Assembly (NCBI RefSeq): GCF_036452155.1
Contig: NZ_JAWJZY010000003.1
DNA from: Sorlinia euscelidii
GTDB taxonomy: Bacteria > Pseudomonadota > Alphaproteobacteria > Acetobacterales > Acetobacteraceae
Length of the DNA stretch: 64,000 nucleotides
Direction: 5' to 3' (one strand)
The notes beneath the pieces are model-generated. The model had not been told where the DNA came from, did no database searches, and saw nothing but the letters and a program-made list of their open reading frames with translations. Shown here one piece after another: positions 27,001-36,909 of the stretch; positions within the stretch are counted from its first letter, which is position 1, and the number at the start of each line of letters is the position of its first letter. Both the position numbers and the translations under genes were made by a program.

Positions 27001-27109
27001 CCGGCACGGGCTCCACCGGCAGGCCCGGGATAAGCGTCAGACCCCCGAGAAAAAGCAGGAAAAATGTCGTGAGGATAAAGACACGATGCGCCTGAATGCG
27101 TTTCAGCAT
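24039..27109 (-). pseudogene. czcA: CzcA-type heavy-metal efflux RND pump, one frameshift (probably a sequencing error)
   Basis: Together the two pieces make a full-length RND transporter of about 1,020 residues. The N-terminal piece has the first transmembrane helix, the porter domain and NLLSLGAIDFGMIVDGALVV in helix 4; this DFG-x3-D pattern is that of Co/Zn/Cd (HME1) pumps rather than of CusA. The C-terminal piece begins in the porter region (QVAHIQSTEGPSRIDRDG, RRVIVQANIRGRD, FENLQSATHRL) and ends after the last helices. The frame breaks at the run CCCC 24898-24901 (GGGG on the coding strand); one extra base gives EAIGGHIGTAIIADNAII and restores the protein. It is the last gene of a minus-strand operon with the adaptor and outer-membrane genes. 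Confidence 0.85.
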
Positions 27110-27114
27110 CGCGG

Positions 27115-28314
27115 TCAGTCGCCGCCTGCCGCTGAAAGCAACGCAGCGCCCTTAAGCGCGAAACTCCCTTGCGTGACGATATTTGTCCCCCCGGTCAATG
27201 CGCCCTCAATAACGGTCTCGTCACCGGACTCAAGGCGCACGCGCAGCGCGATAGGTTGAAATTTTCCTTTCATCCCGATAGGGACGAAGACGACATGATG
27301 TTTCAAAATTTCCTGGATGGCGGCACGCGGCACAATGACGCCTGAAGCCTGGCGCGCCGTATCCATCCATGCATCCAACATTTCACCTGGCCGTAAAACA
27401 CCATCCGGGTTTGCGATGATTGACGTCACTTTGAGTAAACCAGTCGCGGGATCGGCCACTGCGTCGATGGTCGCGATGTGCGCAATCAGCTTCGGTGACG
27501 TGTCCTGACCTGCGGGGCGCAGCGTGACGGCGCCACCCACCGCCAGCCACGCGGCCTCTTCAGGTCGGATTTCAGCAATCACCCAGACATGACTCACGTC
27601 AACCAGAGAGATGATCTCCTCTCCCTGCCTGACATCATCATTCTCGGCAGCGTTAACAGATTCGATCACCCCATCTACCGGCGCTAGAAGATGGGATGTT
27701 TCATCCGCGCCGATGCTCTCTGTCGGCGATGTAAATTCCTCCGTCAAACGATGGGTAATCAGCTTGACACGCGCTTGCGCGGCGACAAGCATGGCGCGCT
27801 GCTGCTTCACCGCCGTGTGACGCCGCTCAATTTCAGCTTGCGTCACGCTGCTGCCGCGTAATTTGAGGCCGCGTTGAAAAGCGCTTTCGGACGCCGAAAG
27901 TGCGGCATACGCGGATGCGCGTGCCGAGGCGGCCTCCGCCTGCTGCAAATAGAGCGTGTGCAGGGCGTGATCATGATATGTCACCAACACCTCGCCTTTA
28001 CGCACGCGCTGCCCCGGCATAACCGCGACATGCATGACCTTCCCCTCCCCGGCAGGACGGATGCTGATGGCGTGAAGAGGATCATGCGTGACATAGGCCA
28101 TGGCCGGAAGGCGCGCGGTGAGCGTGCCTGTGCGGGTCACACTGAAACGCAACTGCTCACTCGCCTGCGCGGCTTTTGAAAAGGTGACCGGCCGCAGCCA
28201 GACGGGCACATCGGCGTCAGAAGAAGCCCGACACGTTGTCACCATGCTCGCCCCCCCTGACGCCATCGCGAGGGCGATCATGAAATATCGGGAAAGGCGT
28301 GATACGCGGATCAT
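27115..28314 (-). CDS. Metal efflux periplasmic adaptor (HlyD/CzcB family)
   Basis: 399 residues with a signal-anchor-like N-terminus. A split lipoyl-like domain shows in GEGKVMHVAVMPGQRVRKGEVLVTY and LAPVDGVIESVNAAENDDVRQGEEI, flanking a helical hairpin of about 100 residues rich in Ala and Gln. A beta-barrel part follows (VWVIAEIRPEEAAWLAVGG). It would link the inner-membrane pump to the outer-membrane channel. It lies five bases upstream of czcA, and its start overlaps the end of the channel gene by four bases. Metal-binding His or Met clusters were not noticed. Confidence 0.85.
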   Translation of the reverse strand: MIRVSRLSRYFMIALAMASGGASMVTTCRASSDADVPVWLRPVTFSKAAQASEQLRFSVTRTGTLTARLPAMAYVTHDPLHAISIRPAGEGKVMHVAVMPGQRVRKGEVLVTYHDHALHTLYLQQAEAASARASAYAALSASESAFQRGLKLRGSSVTQAEIERRHTAVKQQRAMLVAAQARVKLITHRLTEEFTSPTESIGADETSHLLAPVDGVIESVNAAENDDVRQGEEIISLVDVSHVWVIAEIRPEEAAWLAVGGAVTLRPAGQDTSPKLIAHIATIDAVADPATGLLKVTSIIANPDGVLRPGEMLDAWMDTARQASGVIVPRAAIQEILKHHVVFVPIGMKGKFQPIALRVRLESGDETVIEGALTGGTNIVTQGSFALKGAALLSAAGGD

Positions 28315-29585
28315 GGGAGGGTTCCTATCGCGATACAGAGCCGTATGACAGCGCTATGAAAAGCAATTTCCGACCGGTTCAGGGACATCAGCGCCCGCCA
28401 GGCGTCGTTCTGTGCGCGCAGGGCCTCCATCAGCGGCGTCTCACCGAGGGACCAGGAATGTTCCATAATTTTCGCGCGGGAGAGTGTCTGCGCCGCACTT
28501 TGGCGCGACTGTTTCAGCGCCTGACGCGCTCCATCAACCCAAGCCACGACCTGCCGCAATTCATCATGCACGGCGCGTTGGGCGGTCACTTCCGCCCGCA
28601 TCGCCGCCGCCAGGCGGTTTTGCGCCGCCGCAATCTGGGGCACATTCTGCACATCACTCGGCAGGGCGACACGGATGGTCATACCCACCTGCGTGGCCCA
28701 GGGACTGGCATATTGCCCCTGATCAAGCGCGACAAGGCCGACTTCCGGATTGGGCATGTAATTATGGTGGGCGAGGTGCATCTGCGCCTGCGCGGCCACG
28801 ACTTCCTTGTGCGCCGCGAGGACGCGCGGGTCCCGCATCTCCAAATCGCTCAAATGGTTAGGCCGCCATCGTGCCAGCCATCTGTCGTCAGCGTCTGATA
28901 AATTCGGCACGCCCGCTTTGCCGAGCAATGTCATCATCGCGGCGGAAGATGCGGTCTTTTCTGCTTCCGCCACCGCGATTTCAGCCCGTGCATCCGCCAG
29001 TTGGGCGGAAACAGCCTGCAAGTCCGCGGAAGTGGCCTCACCCGCTTCACAGGCTTTACGCGTGATGTCCGCCATACGTGACAGGGATTTTGCCATGGCC
29101 CTGGCGACGGTTACGCGACGTTGAGCCAATGCCACGGCTTCTGCCTGCTGTAAGACACGCACGGCGATTGAGACACGTTCAACATCGACCTGCGCCAAGG
29201 CCTTGGCCGCGTCGGCCTTCGCCACCATCTCTGTCGCCGTGCCCTGGCCGGGTAGCCAGAGAGGCACGGAAACCGTGCCCTCATAAGTGACATAACCGAT
29301 ATGCGTGCCGGCGGCGCGGTCATCATAGTAACTGGCTGTAAAACTTGGCCCCCCTGCAAACCAGGCGCGTGCAGCGGCAGCGCGCGCCCGCGCGGAAGAC
29401 GCATTAACAGCCAGTTCCTGTCGGATCGGGTCATTATTCCAGGCGGCGGTAAGAGCCTGGCGAAACGTCATCACCCTTTCATCGCCCGCCCGCGCCCTGT
29501 CGATTGCATCAGGGCCCATCATGCTGAATGCGGCACATATCGGGAAGAAGATGAAAAAACACTGAAAGCGCGTTGAAGGCCACAT
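28311..29585 (-). CDS. Outer-membrane efflux channel (TolC/CzcC family)
   Basis: 424 residues. The N-terminus is hydrophobic (FFIFFPICAAF), then MTFRQALTAAWNNDP, the usual opening of outer-membrane efflux proteins. Long Ala/Gln-rich helices follow in two repeated halves (LAQRRVTVARAMAKSL and VTAQRAVHDELRQVV). It is the first structural gene of the efflux operon, ten bases after the regulator's stop, and its stop overlaps the adaptor start (ATGA). No lipobox is evident. Confidence 0.82.
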   Translation of the reverse strand: MWPSTRFQCFFIFFPICAAFSMMGPDAIDRARAGDERVMTFRQALTAAWNNDPIRQELAVNASSARARAAAARAWFAGGPSFTASYYDDRAAGTHIGYVTYEGTVSVPLWLPGQGTATEMVAKADAAKALAQVDVERVSIAVRVLQQAEAVALAQRRVTVARAMAKSLSRMADITRKACEAGEATSADLQAVSAQLADARAEIAVAEAEKTASSAAMMTLLGKAGVPNLSDADDRWLARWRPNHLSDLEMRDPRVLAAHKEVVAAQAQMHLAHHNYMPNPEVGLVALDQGQYASPWATQVGMTIRVALPSDVQNVPQIAAAQNRLAAAMRAEVTAQRAVHDELRQVVAWVDGARQALKQSRQSAAQTLSRAKIMEHSWSLGETPLMEALRAQNDAWRALMSLNRSEIAFHSAVIRLCIAIGTLP

Positions 29586-29595
29586 GCGTCACCGC

Positions 29596-29862
29596 TTAAA
29601 AATATTTTGTCAGATCCGTAAATTGCGCCATCGCGTCCTCCCGCGACATTTTGCCTTCACACAAGGCATCGGTGATGCATTGTTTAAGATGATTCTGCAC
29701 CAGCAGGCGTTTCGCACCGCGTATCGTGCTTTCGATCGCTTCCAGCTGCTGGGCGATATCACTGCAGGAGCGCCCGGCCTCCGTCATGTCGATGACCGCG
29801 CCAATATGGCCAAGGGCCTGTTTGAGGCGCTGTTGAATCAAAATATGGGCGTCATGTCTCAT
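29596..29862 (-). CDS. CsoR/RcnR-family metal-sensing repressor
   Basis: 88 residues, all-helical. His3, Cys33 (GRSCSDIAQQ), His58 and Cys62 (NHLKQC) lie at the metal-ligand positions of the family. The Cys-His-Cys set is that of Cu(I) sensors of the CsoR type, and the N-terminal His resembles Ni/Co sensors, so the metal is left open. These proteins are DNA-binding repressors released when metal binds. It heads the minus-strand efflux operon and likely controls it. The ATG at 29862 is preferred over an in-frame GTG at 29871. Confidence 0.82.
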   Translation of the reverse strand: MRHDAHILIQQRLKQALGHIGAVIDMTEAGRSCSDIAQQLEAIESTIRGAKRLLVQNHLKQCITDALCEGKMSREDAMAQFTDLTKYF

Positions 29863-29871
29863 GACGCCCAC

Positions 29872-29892
29872 CTACCCTCCCCGGGAGGGGCC
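29872..29892. promoter_or_regulatory. Candidate operator of the CsoR/RcnR-like repressor
   Basis: CTACCCTCCCCGGGAGGGGC directly before the repressor start contains CTCCC and GGGAG arms around one base. GC-tract inverted repeats of this kind are typical binding sites of the family. It overlaps the ribosome-site area, so the match could be coincidental. Confidence 0.3.
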
Positions 29893-29964
29893 GGATATGA
29901 AACTTTCTTTTAAAATGGAGAGGCGCGGATAACCTGCCTGCCCTGTCCCTGCGGCCAGCATCAT

Positions 29965-30006
29965 AAAATAAAAGAGGGTCAAGGAACAAAATCGTCCCGA
30001 CCCTCT
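29965..30006 (-). terminator. Intrinsic terminator of katG
   Basis: On the minus strand GAGGGTC (30005-29999) pairs with GACCCTC (29980-29974), followed by TTTTATTTT. It lies about 75 bases after the katG stop and is a good rho-independent terminator. Confidence 0.75.
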
Positions 30007-30079
30007 CTCATTCTGACAATTACTGATAAGCCGGCCGCGCCCTCACCCCTGCAGATGAAAGCGCGTCTGGATCGACCGT

Positions 30080-32335
30080 TTACAGGTCGAAGCGGTCAAG
30101 ATTCATGACCTTTGTCCAGGCTTTGACGAAGTCAGCATAGAAGCGGTCTTTCGAATCCGCTGAAGCATAAGCCTCCGCCGTCGCGCGCAACTCGGCATTT
30201 GCGCCGAAGACAAGATCCACACTTGTCGCCGTCCAGCGTTTTTTACCGGTTTTGCGGTCACAACCCTGATAAATCCCCGGCTTGCCCGGGATTTTCTCCC
30301 AACGTGTATCCATGCTGAGGACATTGACGAGGAAGTCATTCGTCAACGCGCCCGGATGGTCGGTCAGCACACCTTCCGGCGTGTGACCGCTATTAACGTC
30401 GAGGCTGCGCATCCCACCGAGGAGGACGGTCATTTCAGGGATGGTCAGATCCAGCGTGCTGGCTTTGTCGACCAACATTTCCGGCGGAGATTTTTCATCC
30501 TCCTCAAAGCGATAATAATTTCGGAAAGCATCCGCCTTCGGCTCCAGGAAGCTCATATTCTTGATGTCCGTCTGCGCCTGTGTGGCGTCGACGCGGCCCG
30601 GCGTAAATGGCACGTCAATCGTGACACCCGCCGCTTTCGCCGCGCGCTCCAGCCCGACATTACCGCCAAGAATGATGATATCCGCCAGCGAGACCTTCCG
30701 CCCGCTACTGTCATTACCATTAAAGTGGTCGCGCACTTCAACAAGCTTCGGCAGCACTTTCTGGAGTTCATCGGGGTCATTCACCGCCCAGTTATTTTCC
30801 GGCTTCAGATTGATGCGCGCGCCGTTCGCACCACCACGATGGTCCGTCGTGCGATGTGACGCGGCGGAGGCCCAGGCTGTCTTGATCAGCTCGCGGTCAG
30901 ACAGTCCCGTATTGGCAATGGCGGATTTAAGGCTGGCAATGTCCGCCGCATCGACCATTTTATAATCGGCCTTCGGGAGCGGATCCTGCCAGACAAACGT
31001 CTCTTTCGGGACTTCACTCCCCACGTAACGTGATGTCGGCCCCATATCGCGGACAACGAGCTTGAACCAGGCGCGGGAGAAGGCGTCGGCAAACTCATTC
31101 GGGTGTTTCGACCAACGCTCGATGATCCGGCGATAAATCGGATCAACCTTCATCGCGATATCGGTCGTGAACATCATCAGCGGATGGCGCTTACTGGGGT
31201 CAGCCGGGTCCGTTGCGTCCGGCACAACCCGGCCACCGGATTTAGGCATCCATTGATAGGCCCCGGCCGGGCTCTTCGTCTTGACCCAATCATATTTCAG
31301 CAGGTTGTTGACGTAATTATTCGTAAATTTCAGCGGGTCGCCGGTCCAGGAGCCTTCAATGCCGCTGGTCATGGCGTCATTCGGCGTCGGGGCCCCTTTG
31401 ACGCAATTATTTTTCCAGCCAATACCCTGCTGTTCGACAGGGGCATCATCAGGTGCCGGGCCGATACATTTGGAAGGCACGGCGCCATGGGACTTACCGA
31501 AAGTGTGACCGCCTGCAATCAAGGCGACTGTTTCCTCGTCATCCATCCCCATCCGGCCGAAAGCCAGACGTGTCATTTTGGCGGATTTGACCGGGTCCGG
31601 CACGCCGCCGGGACCTTCCGGGTTGACGTAAATCAGTCCCTTGACCGTTGCCGCCAGAGGCTTCTCAAGTGTGGCATTGCCGTGGGCGTCAAACTTGCCC
31701 TGATTAGCCGCCTTGGTCGGGAAAAATGTCGCGCTTGGCCCCCAATAAACAAGCTCAGACTGCCAGTCATCCGGGCGGCCGCCGACAAAACCCATCGTCT
31801 TGAAACCCATGGAATTAAGCGCAACGTCACCCGTCAAAACGATGAGGTCACCCCAGGACAGCTTCTCGCCATATTTCTGCTTGACCGGCCAGAGGAGGCG
31901 GCGTGCCTTGTCCAGGCTGGCATTATCCGGCCAGGAATTCAGCTGGGCGAAACGTTGCTGGCTGCCCTCCTCACCACCGCGCCCGTCGAGACTGCGATAA
32001 GTGCCGGCATTATGCCACGCCATACGGATGAAAAACGGCCCGTAATTACCGAAATCAGCCGGCCACCAATCCTGTGACGTCGTCATGACCTTCAAAATGT
32101 CAGCGCGCACTTCCTTGAGGTCGAGCGTGGCAAATTTTTTGGCATATTCTTTGCTGTAACCCGCCCCGTAAGGCACGTTACTCGGATTATTGAAGCGAAG
32201 CGGATTAAGATCAAGGCGGGTCGGCCAGTAAAATTCATTGGGCCTGTCAATGCCATCAGCGCGGGCAAAATTATTCGATGAAATAAGCGCGGTTCCTGAA
32301 AGAAGCAGAGCGGCGCATAAACGGGAAATTCTCAT
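30080..32335 (-). CDS. katG: Catalase-peroxidase with a signal peptide
   Basis: 751 residues. Haem peroxidase motifs are clear: FIRMAWHNAGTYR with the distal Arg, Trp and His, IYVNPEGPGG carrying the Tyr and GRMGMDDEE the Met of the family's Met-Tyr-Trp adduct, and GGHTFGKSHG with the proximal His. A second, haem-free half follows, as usual for KatG. The protein destroys hydrogen peroxide. Unusually it starts with a signal peptide (ALISSNNFARA, then DGIDRP), so it should work in the periplasm, close to the membrane dehydrogenases that produce oxidants in acetic acid bacteria. The ATG at 32335 has GGAG six bases upstream; an in-frame GTG at 32347 is less likely. Confidence 0.93.
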   Translation of the reverse strand: MRISRLCAALLLSGTALISSNNFARADGIDRPNEFYWPTRLDLNPLRFNNPSNVPYGAGYSKEYAKKFATLDLKEVRADILKVMTTSQDWWPADFGNYGPFFIRMAWHNAGTYRSLDGRGGEEGSQQRFAQLNSWPDNASLDKARRLLWPVKQKYGEKLSWGDLIVLTGDVALNSMGFKTMGFVGGRPDDWQSELVYWGPSATFFPTKAANQGKFDAHGNATLEKPLAATVKGLIYVNPEGPGGVPDPVKSAKMTRLAFGRMGMDDEETVALIAGGHTFGKSHGAVPSKCIGPAPDDAPVEQQGIGWKNNCVKGAPTPNDAMTSGIEGSWTGDPLKFTNNYVNNLLKYDWVKTKSPAGAYQWMPKSGGRVVPDATDPADPSKRHPLMMFTTDIAMKVDPIYRRIIERWSKHPNEFADAFSRAWFKLVVRDMGPTSRYVGSEVPKETFVWQDPLPKADYKMVDAADIASLKSAIANTGLSDRELIKTAWASAASHRTTDHRGGANGARINLKPENNWAVNDPDELQKVLPKLVEVRDHFNGNDSSGRKVSLADIIILGGNVGLERAAKAAGVTIDVPFTPGRVDATQAQTDIKNMSFLEPKADAFRNYYRFEEDEKSPPEMLVDKASTLDLTIPEMTVLLGGMRSLDVNSGHTPEGVLTDHPGALTNDFLVNVLSMDTRWEKIPGKPGIYQGCDRKTGKKRWTATSVDLVFGANAELRATAEAYASADSKDRFYADFVKAWTKVMNLDRFDL

Positions 32336-32347
32336 AAAATTCTCCAC

Positions 32348-32917
32348 CTAGATTGGCTTCCTGATAAGCCGGGACCGGATTGGAAGGCCTTGCGGCGTCA
32401 ATGGCCATTAGCTGATCAAATACGACGTGAGGAAACTGGAAATTGTTATATCAGTTATCGGAATTTACTCTTAACGACACCGCAGGTGGAAGCGGCGGCG
32501 ACGGTTACGACATTGACCGTAACACTGGCATAGATGTAAAGATGCGTGACGACGACTTTTAAATAGACAAGCCGTCAGACACGCAGCATTCAACCAACCT
32601 TATCTTTACTGATTCTCTTACGCCGACATACTGAGAAGCCTGAACCACTCTTCCAGGATGGATTTGAGATAAACCGTGCGCAGCCTTTGAGAAGACTTGC
32701 GGGAGGACCGCTTATCGGCACGCTTCAGGGGGTTTATTTCAGGGGAAATGACAATGCCGGATATGTCTGGCGGAGGGGCACTGATGCCCTGACGGCGCGC
32801 TTTGAAGCAAAGGCTTTCACCGTCAGGACGATAAATAACTCACCTGTCAGACGGTATGACGGATGGTCCCTGAGGACACGACCCGACTTTGAATGAGTCT
32901 CTCGACGCGGGAGAAGG
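32348..32917. other. Intergenic region between katG and the OprB gene
   Basis: About 570 bases. A short + strand reading frame (32687-32896) has no ribosome site or recognisable features and is not annotated. The katG promoter should lie at the left end. Nothing else recognised. Confidence 0.4.
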
Positions 32918-34294
32918 TCAGAAAGACAATGTCAGGTTACCTTGAAGTGACAATGCGTCGGGCTTCGCCTCGGCGACAAAGGGCTTCGTCGTGTAGGAAG
33001 CGGTTGTGGTAAAATAGACCCCCCGCATGGCGTGAGCCGCATAGGCCACAGATGTTGTCGTGCTATGGTCAAACATGCGGGCGTTTCCAGCCTGCAAACT
33101 GCGCATCGCAGCGGGACCAATTTTATTATATGTGAAGCCAATTGATAACATATCCCGCGGGCGACTCTTCAACGGTCCGATTGTGTAGATCGTGGCGGCG
33201 TAATCGTCTGTGAAAATGTTCCTCCGGCGATCCGCGTGGTCGGTCTTAAGCTCGATATACCACCCACGATAAGGATTTTTCGGGTCTGGCTGCAGCAATT
33301 GCCGGTCAAGAACGACATACCAGGCATTATTGCTGGCGCTGAACTGGTTCGTGCGGAAATCCCGGTAGGGCGTTGCGTTATAGATCCCGCCAGCACGGAA
33401 CCATGTCATTTTGACATGGCTTTCTGGATGAACCCGGAAACCAATTTCATCGATGACAACGGCGCGCGTACCGTTGACTTGCAAATTGACTCCGGACGGG
33501 TTGGCGCGAGAATCCGCTAGAAAGCCTAAGGCGCTCTGGCTTCGCGCCACACCAATATGATTATAGAAGCGACGATCTGGCAGGTAAATTCTGACATCCG
33601 CACCCGGGGTCGGCGTGTACATTGACAGTCCGACCTGATTAGGAATGATACTCAACGGCCCCAAGGCCGAGGACGCGGTGCTCGTGCCCATAAACATACC
33701 GTAGAATTGGCCAAGTATTCCGTAGTAACCGTAAAGTATCGACACATGACCATTGAAAAATTTCTGCAAAACCGTTGCCTGGCTGAGTGAAGTGGCGCGG
33801 ATGCCGGCGCCTGTGTAGGCACTTTGCCAGTTATTCATGGATACGGTCAGTTGGGAGCCAGGATTAAAGCCGACCCTCTCAAGATCATACGTCATATTTA
33901 GCCAGAGATTACCGCTGAAATTTGGCCGCTGACCATTATAGAGCTGGGGCCGCTGCTGATGCCCCAACACATCGTAAATCATGGAAGCCGTGTAAAATCC
34001 CTCAAATAAAAATCCACGATCTCCCAGAAATTTCCTTAGCCCGAACTGGCCAGGCACCAATGTGTCACAGGTCGTGATGATGGGAGACTCAGACCCTTGC
34101 GTGATCATCGGATCGTAACGTTGACATTCCGGCCCCGGTGACATCTTCCGGCTTTCAATGGTGGCGTTCGAAACGCCGTTGAGGTTCGTCAGCTGTGCTC
34201 GCGCGGACACAGGGACACAGGCGATGAGGAGCGATGCAAGCATCGCCACTCTCGCCGACGCAGCTTCCGGGCGCTGCGCGGTTTCTATTTTCAT
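32918..34294 (-). CDS. Carbohydrate porin, OprB family
   Basis: 458 residues with signal peptide ending VSARA. Features of OprB porins: GFLFEGFYTASMIYDV near the start, many alternating strands (RGWYIELKTDH), Asn/Gln-rich turns and a final strand LSLQGNLTLSF ending in Phe, the outer-membrane insertion signal. It would let sugars diffuse across the outer membrane. It follows the GH3 gene on the same strand, with the GH3 stop beginning eleven bases after this gene's start in genome coordinates, so the pair is probably cotranscribed: periplasmic glucosidase plus sugar porin. Confidence 0.82.
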   Translation of the reverse strand: MKIETAQRPEAASARVAMLASLLIACVPVSARAQLTNLNGVSNATIESRKMSPGPECQRYDPMITQGSESPIITTCDTLVPGQFGLRKFLGDRGFLFEGFYTASMIYDVLGHQQRPQLYNGQRPNFSGNLWLNMTYDLERVGFNPGSQLTVSMNNWQSAYTGAGIRATSLSQATVLQKFFNGHVSILYGYYGILGQFYGMFMGTSTASSALGPLSIIPNQVGLSMYTPTPGADVRIYLPDRRFYNHIGVARSQSALGFLADSRANPSGVNLQVNGTRAVVIDEIGFRVHPESHVKMTWFRAGGIYNATPYRDFRTNQFSASNNAWYVVLDRQLLQPDPKNPYRGWYIELKTDHADRRRNIFTDDYAATIYTIGPLKSRPRDMLSIGFTYNKIGPAAMRSLQAGNARMFDHSTTTSVAYAAHAMRGVYFTTTASYTTKPFVAEAKPDALSLQGNLTLSF

Positions 34295-34305
34295 TTTCTG
34301 TTTCT

Positions 34306-36524
34306 TTACTGCTGCGCAAGCTCAGACGTCAGAGACGGGCCCGCATTGTCAAAACTATTTGTGGCAACGCGGAAGTGATACGCACCAGCCTTGCGCACCC
34401 AATGTTTGGTCGCGACGTCGAAACGTGCGAGCGCATAGGAGGAAAGCGGGATGGCGACATCTTTCGACTCACCGGGCGAGAGTTGAACTCGTAAAAATCC
34501 GGCGAGACGCTCGGGAGAGCCATCGGGCAGATTGACATAGATTTGCACCACATCGGCACCGGCGCGTTTGCCTGTATTTGTTACCTTGGTGTGGGCGACG
34601 AGGCCATTATCTGATGGATCAACTTCAAGACCGGTGTGGGTGAAGGATGTATAGCTTAAACCGTAGCCAAAGGGGTAAAGGGGTTTCTCACCTTTAAGAC
34701 TGAACCAACGATAACCGACATTGGCACCCTCAATGTTGAGATCCAACCGCGTTTCGTAATCCGCCGGATTTTGTTTTTTGGAAAGAGTGAATTCCAGGCC
34801 CATTCCCTTCACCTGAGGCCGAGGCAATTGTGACGCAGAAACGGGCCAAGTCGTCGTCAATCTACCTGATGGGTTGGCCTTGCCGGTCAAGAGGCGCGCA
34901 ATCGCTTTCCCACCGCCTGAACCAGGAAACCATGCCTCCAGAACCGCGTCAACTTTGTCCGCCCAGGGCATTAATACCGGATTACCCGTTTGAAGCACGA
35001 CGATGACCGGTTTCCCCGCTTTCACCGCCGCCGTAATCATCGCGTCTTCATGCTGCGGCATGGATAAATCGGCATTATCAAAGAACTCAGACGACCATTT
35101 TGTAGCAAACACAATGACGCGGTCCGCATTTTTTGCTGCCTCCGTCACCGCGTTGAGGTCATCTCCGGATAGAAATGTCACCTGGGCACGTGGCATTTCA
35201 GCTTTAAGCGCATCAAGAGGCGCACCGCTCAGATATCCGATTGGGCGCGGAAAATGTTGGAGATCATTCGGCTCATCCCCTCGGACTGGACTCCCTCCCC
35301 TAGGTGCGACGGCGCTGCTTCCACCTCCTGTCATGACGCCCTTATCCGCATGACCACCAACCACGAGGACCCTCCGAAGGTTTTGCTTTAAAGGTAAAGC
35401 CTCGTGGTCGTTTTTGAGCAGAACGGCGCCAGCCTCCTCTATCTTTTGCGTAATTGCCGTATGTTCGGCAATGTCGGCAGCTGTTTCAGTCGGGCGAACA
35501 CGCGGTTCAAAAAGTCCATATTTGAACATCGGATAGAGGATGTGGCGTAATTTTTCATCGACGACTGATACGGGAATTTTCCCGGCGATGACTTTCCTCT
35601 TCATGTAATCGCCGAACCACGCCTTACTATCTGCAGGTAGGCCGGATTGCTGGTCGAGCCCAGCTTTCCAGGCCGCGTCACCGTCATATACAGCGCCCCA
35701 ATCGCTCATGACATAGCCATGATAGCCCCATTCCTGACGCAAAACGTTTTCTAACAAATAGGGGTTCTGACAATCATGCAAGCCATTGACGCGGTTGTAG
35801 CCGCACATGACAGATGCCGGGTCAGATTTCTCAATCGCGATTTTGAAAGCTAACAAGTCAGACTCTTGCATTGATTGCTCGTCAATGACCGAGTTCATCT
35901 TCGTTCGCGCGGTCTCGATCGAGTTGAGAGCGTAGTGCTTTATGGTTGAGAGCACGTGTTGATCTTGCGCACCACTAATCAATGACGCGGCAACTATACC
36001 TGCGAGGATGGGGTCCTCACCCTGATATTCAAAGTTACGTCCCCCACGCGGATCTCTCACAAGGTTGATGCCGCCACCCAATACCTCGTTGAGACCGCGG
36101 TGCGCAGCCTCTACGGCGATCATTCGACCACCCTGATACCCATAGGTGGGGTCAAAAGTGCCAGAAATAACCTGACCACTTGGCAATCCTGTTGCTCCAT
36201 CCCCAGGGCGCATGTTGACGGTGTTGGTAACGCCTAGCCCCGCATCAGTGGATTGTAATGCCGGAATGCCGAGGCGCTTGTTGCCCGCCGTGTAACCGGC
36301 TGAGCCGACAGCTTCGGGGGTTTCCTGTGGTTCTTATAGGGTACGCCCCACTCCGAGGTCAGCATGACGAACTTCTCATCAAGCGTCATAGCCTTCAGGA
36401 GGGCTTCCACCCGCTCCGATGGTGTCGCGTCGGGGTTTTTCCAGACCTGCTGGGCGTGAGCCGAGATCGGAACGGGGGTCAGGCAGGCCGTCGCCAGCAT
36501 TACCGCCGCTAATTTTCTTTTCAT
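34306..36524 (-). pseudogene. Periplasmic beta-glucosidase, GH3 family, one frameshift (probably a sequencing error)
   Basis: The N-terminal piece (from 36524) has a signal peptide (ISAHAQQ) and the GH3 opening MTLDEKFVMLTSEWG. The rest covers the TIM barrel with TIKHYALNSIE, the nucleophile Asp in VMSDWGAVYDG, the alpha/beta domain (VVGGHADKGVMTGGGSS) and the C-terminal fibronectin-like domain (YPFGYGLSYTSF). The frame breaks at GGGGG 36316-36320; one more base gives RKPPEAVGSAGYTAG and then TNTVNMRPGDGATGLP, restoring about 740 residues. It cleaves beta-linked glucose from oligosaccharides or plant glycosides. It resembles BglX in build. Confidence 0.85.
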
Positions 36525-36909
36525 CGTGTATCCCCTTTTTGTGCGTTAACACGACAAAAATCTCACATGCCGTTAATGATTTACTCATAACATTGCCGTG
36601 TTTTATGTAACAAATTATATAATCTAAATGTTATGTTATATGTGAAGTTGCAATCAACAAAACTTGATCCCGCTATGTCATTTTTAAACTGGCGTCACGC
36701 GCCGATTTTCAGGCGAGTCAAACGAATCGATCCCGCATTGCCGGGTTTTTGTGAAGAATACTTAATGCCGACCGGTTTTATCTCCGCGGCGCGCCTCAAG
36801 TACTTCGCATTTGAGGAAGATGCCCCCTCGACGCCCCTCACCGAGAAAAGCGTTTGAAACCTTATCTGTTTTAGTTGATGCTTCACGGGCGTCAGTCAGG
36901 AGTTGACCC
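36525..36909. other. Intergenic region between the GH3 gene and the immunity-like gene
   Basis: About 385 bases, AT-rich at 36550-36660, where the divergent promoters should lie. One short open frame (36633-36857) has no protein-like features. No other element seen. Confidence 0.4.

Noticed and set aside
24039..27109. Naming the RND pump CusA
   Set aside because: Helix 4 has DFGMIVD as in Co/Zn/Cd-type pumps, not the CusA pattern, and no Met triad was recognised.
24000..32100. Long + strand open frames opposite czcA, czcB, czcC and katG
   Set aside because: They are shadows of strongly supported minus-strand genes in a G/C-rich sequence.
32687..32896. 69-residue open frame between katG and the OprB gene
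   Set aside because: Arg-rich with no ribosome site or family resemblance.
36633..36857. 74-residue open frame
   Set aside because: No ribosome site, no recognisable motif and unusual composition; probably chance.
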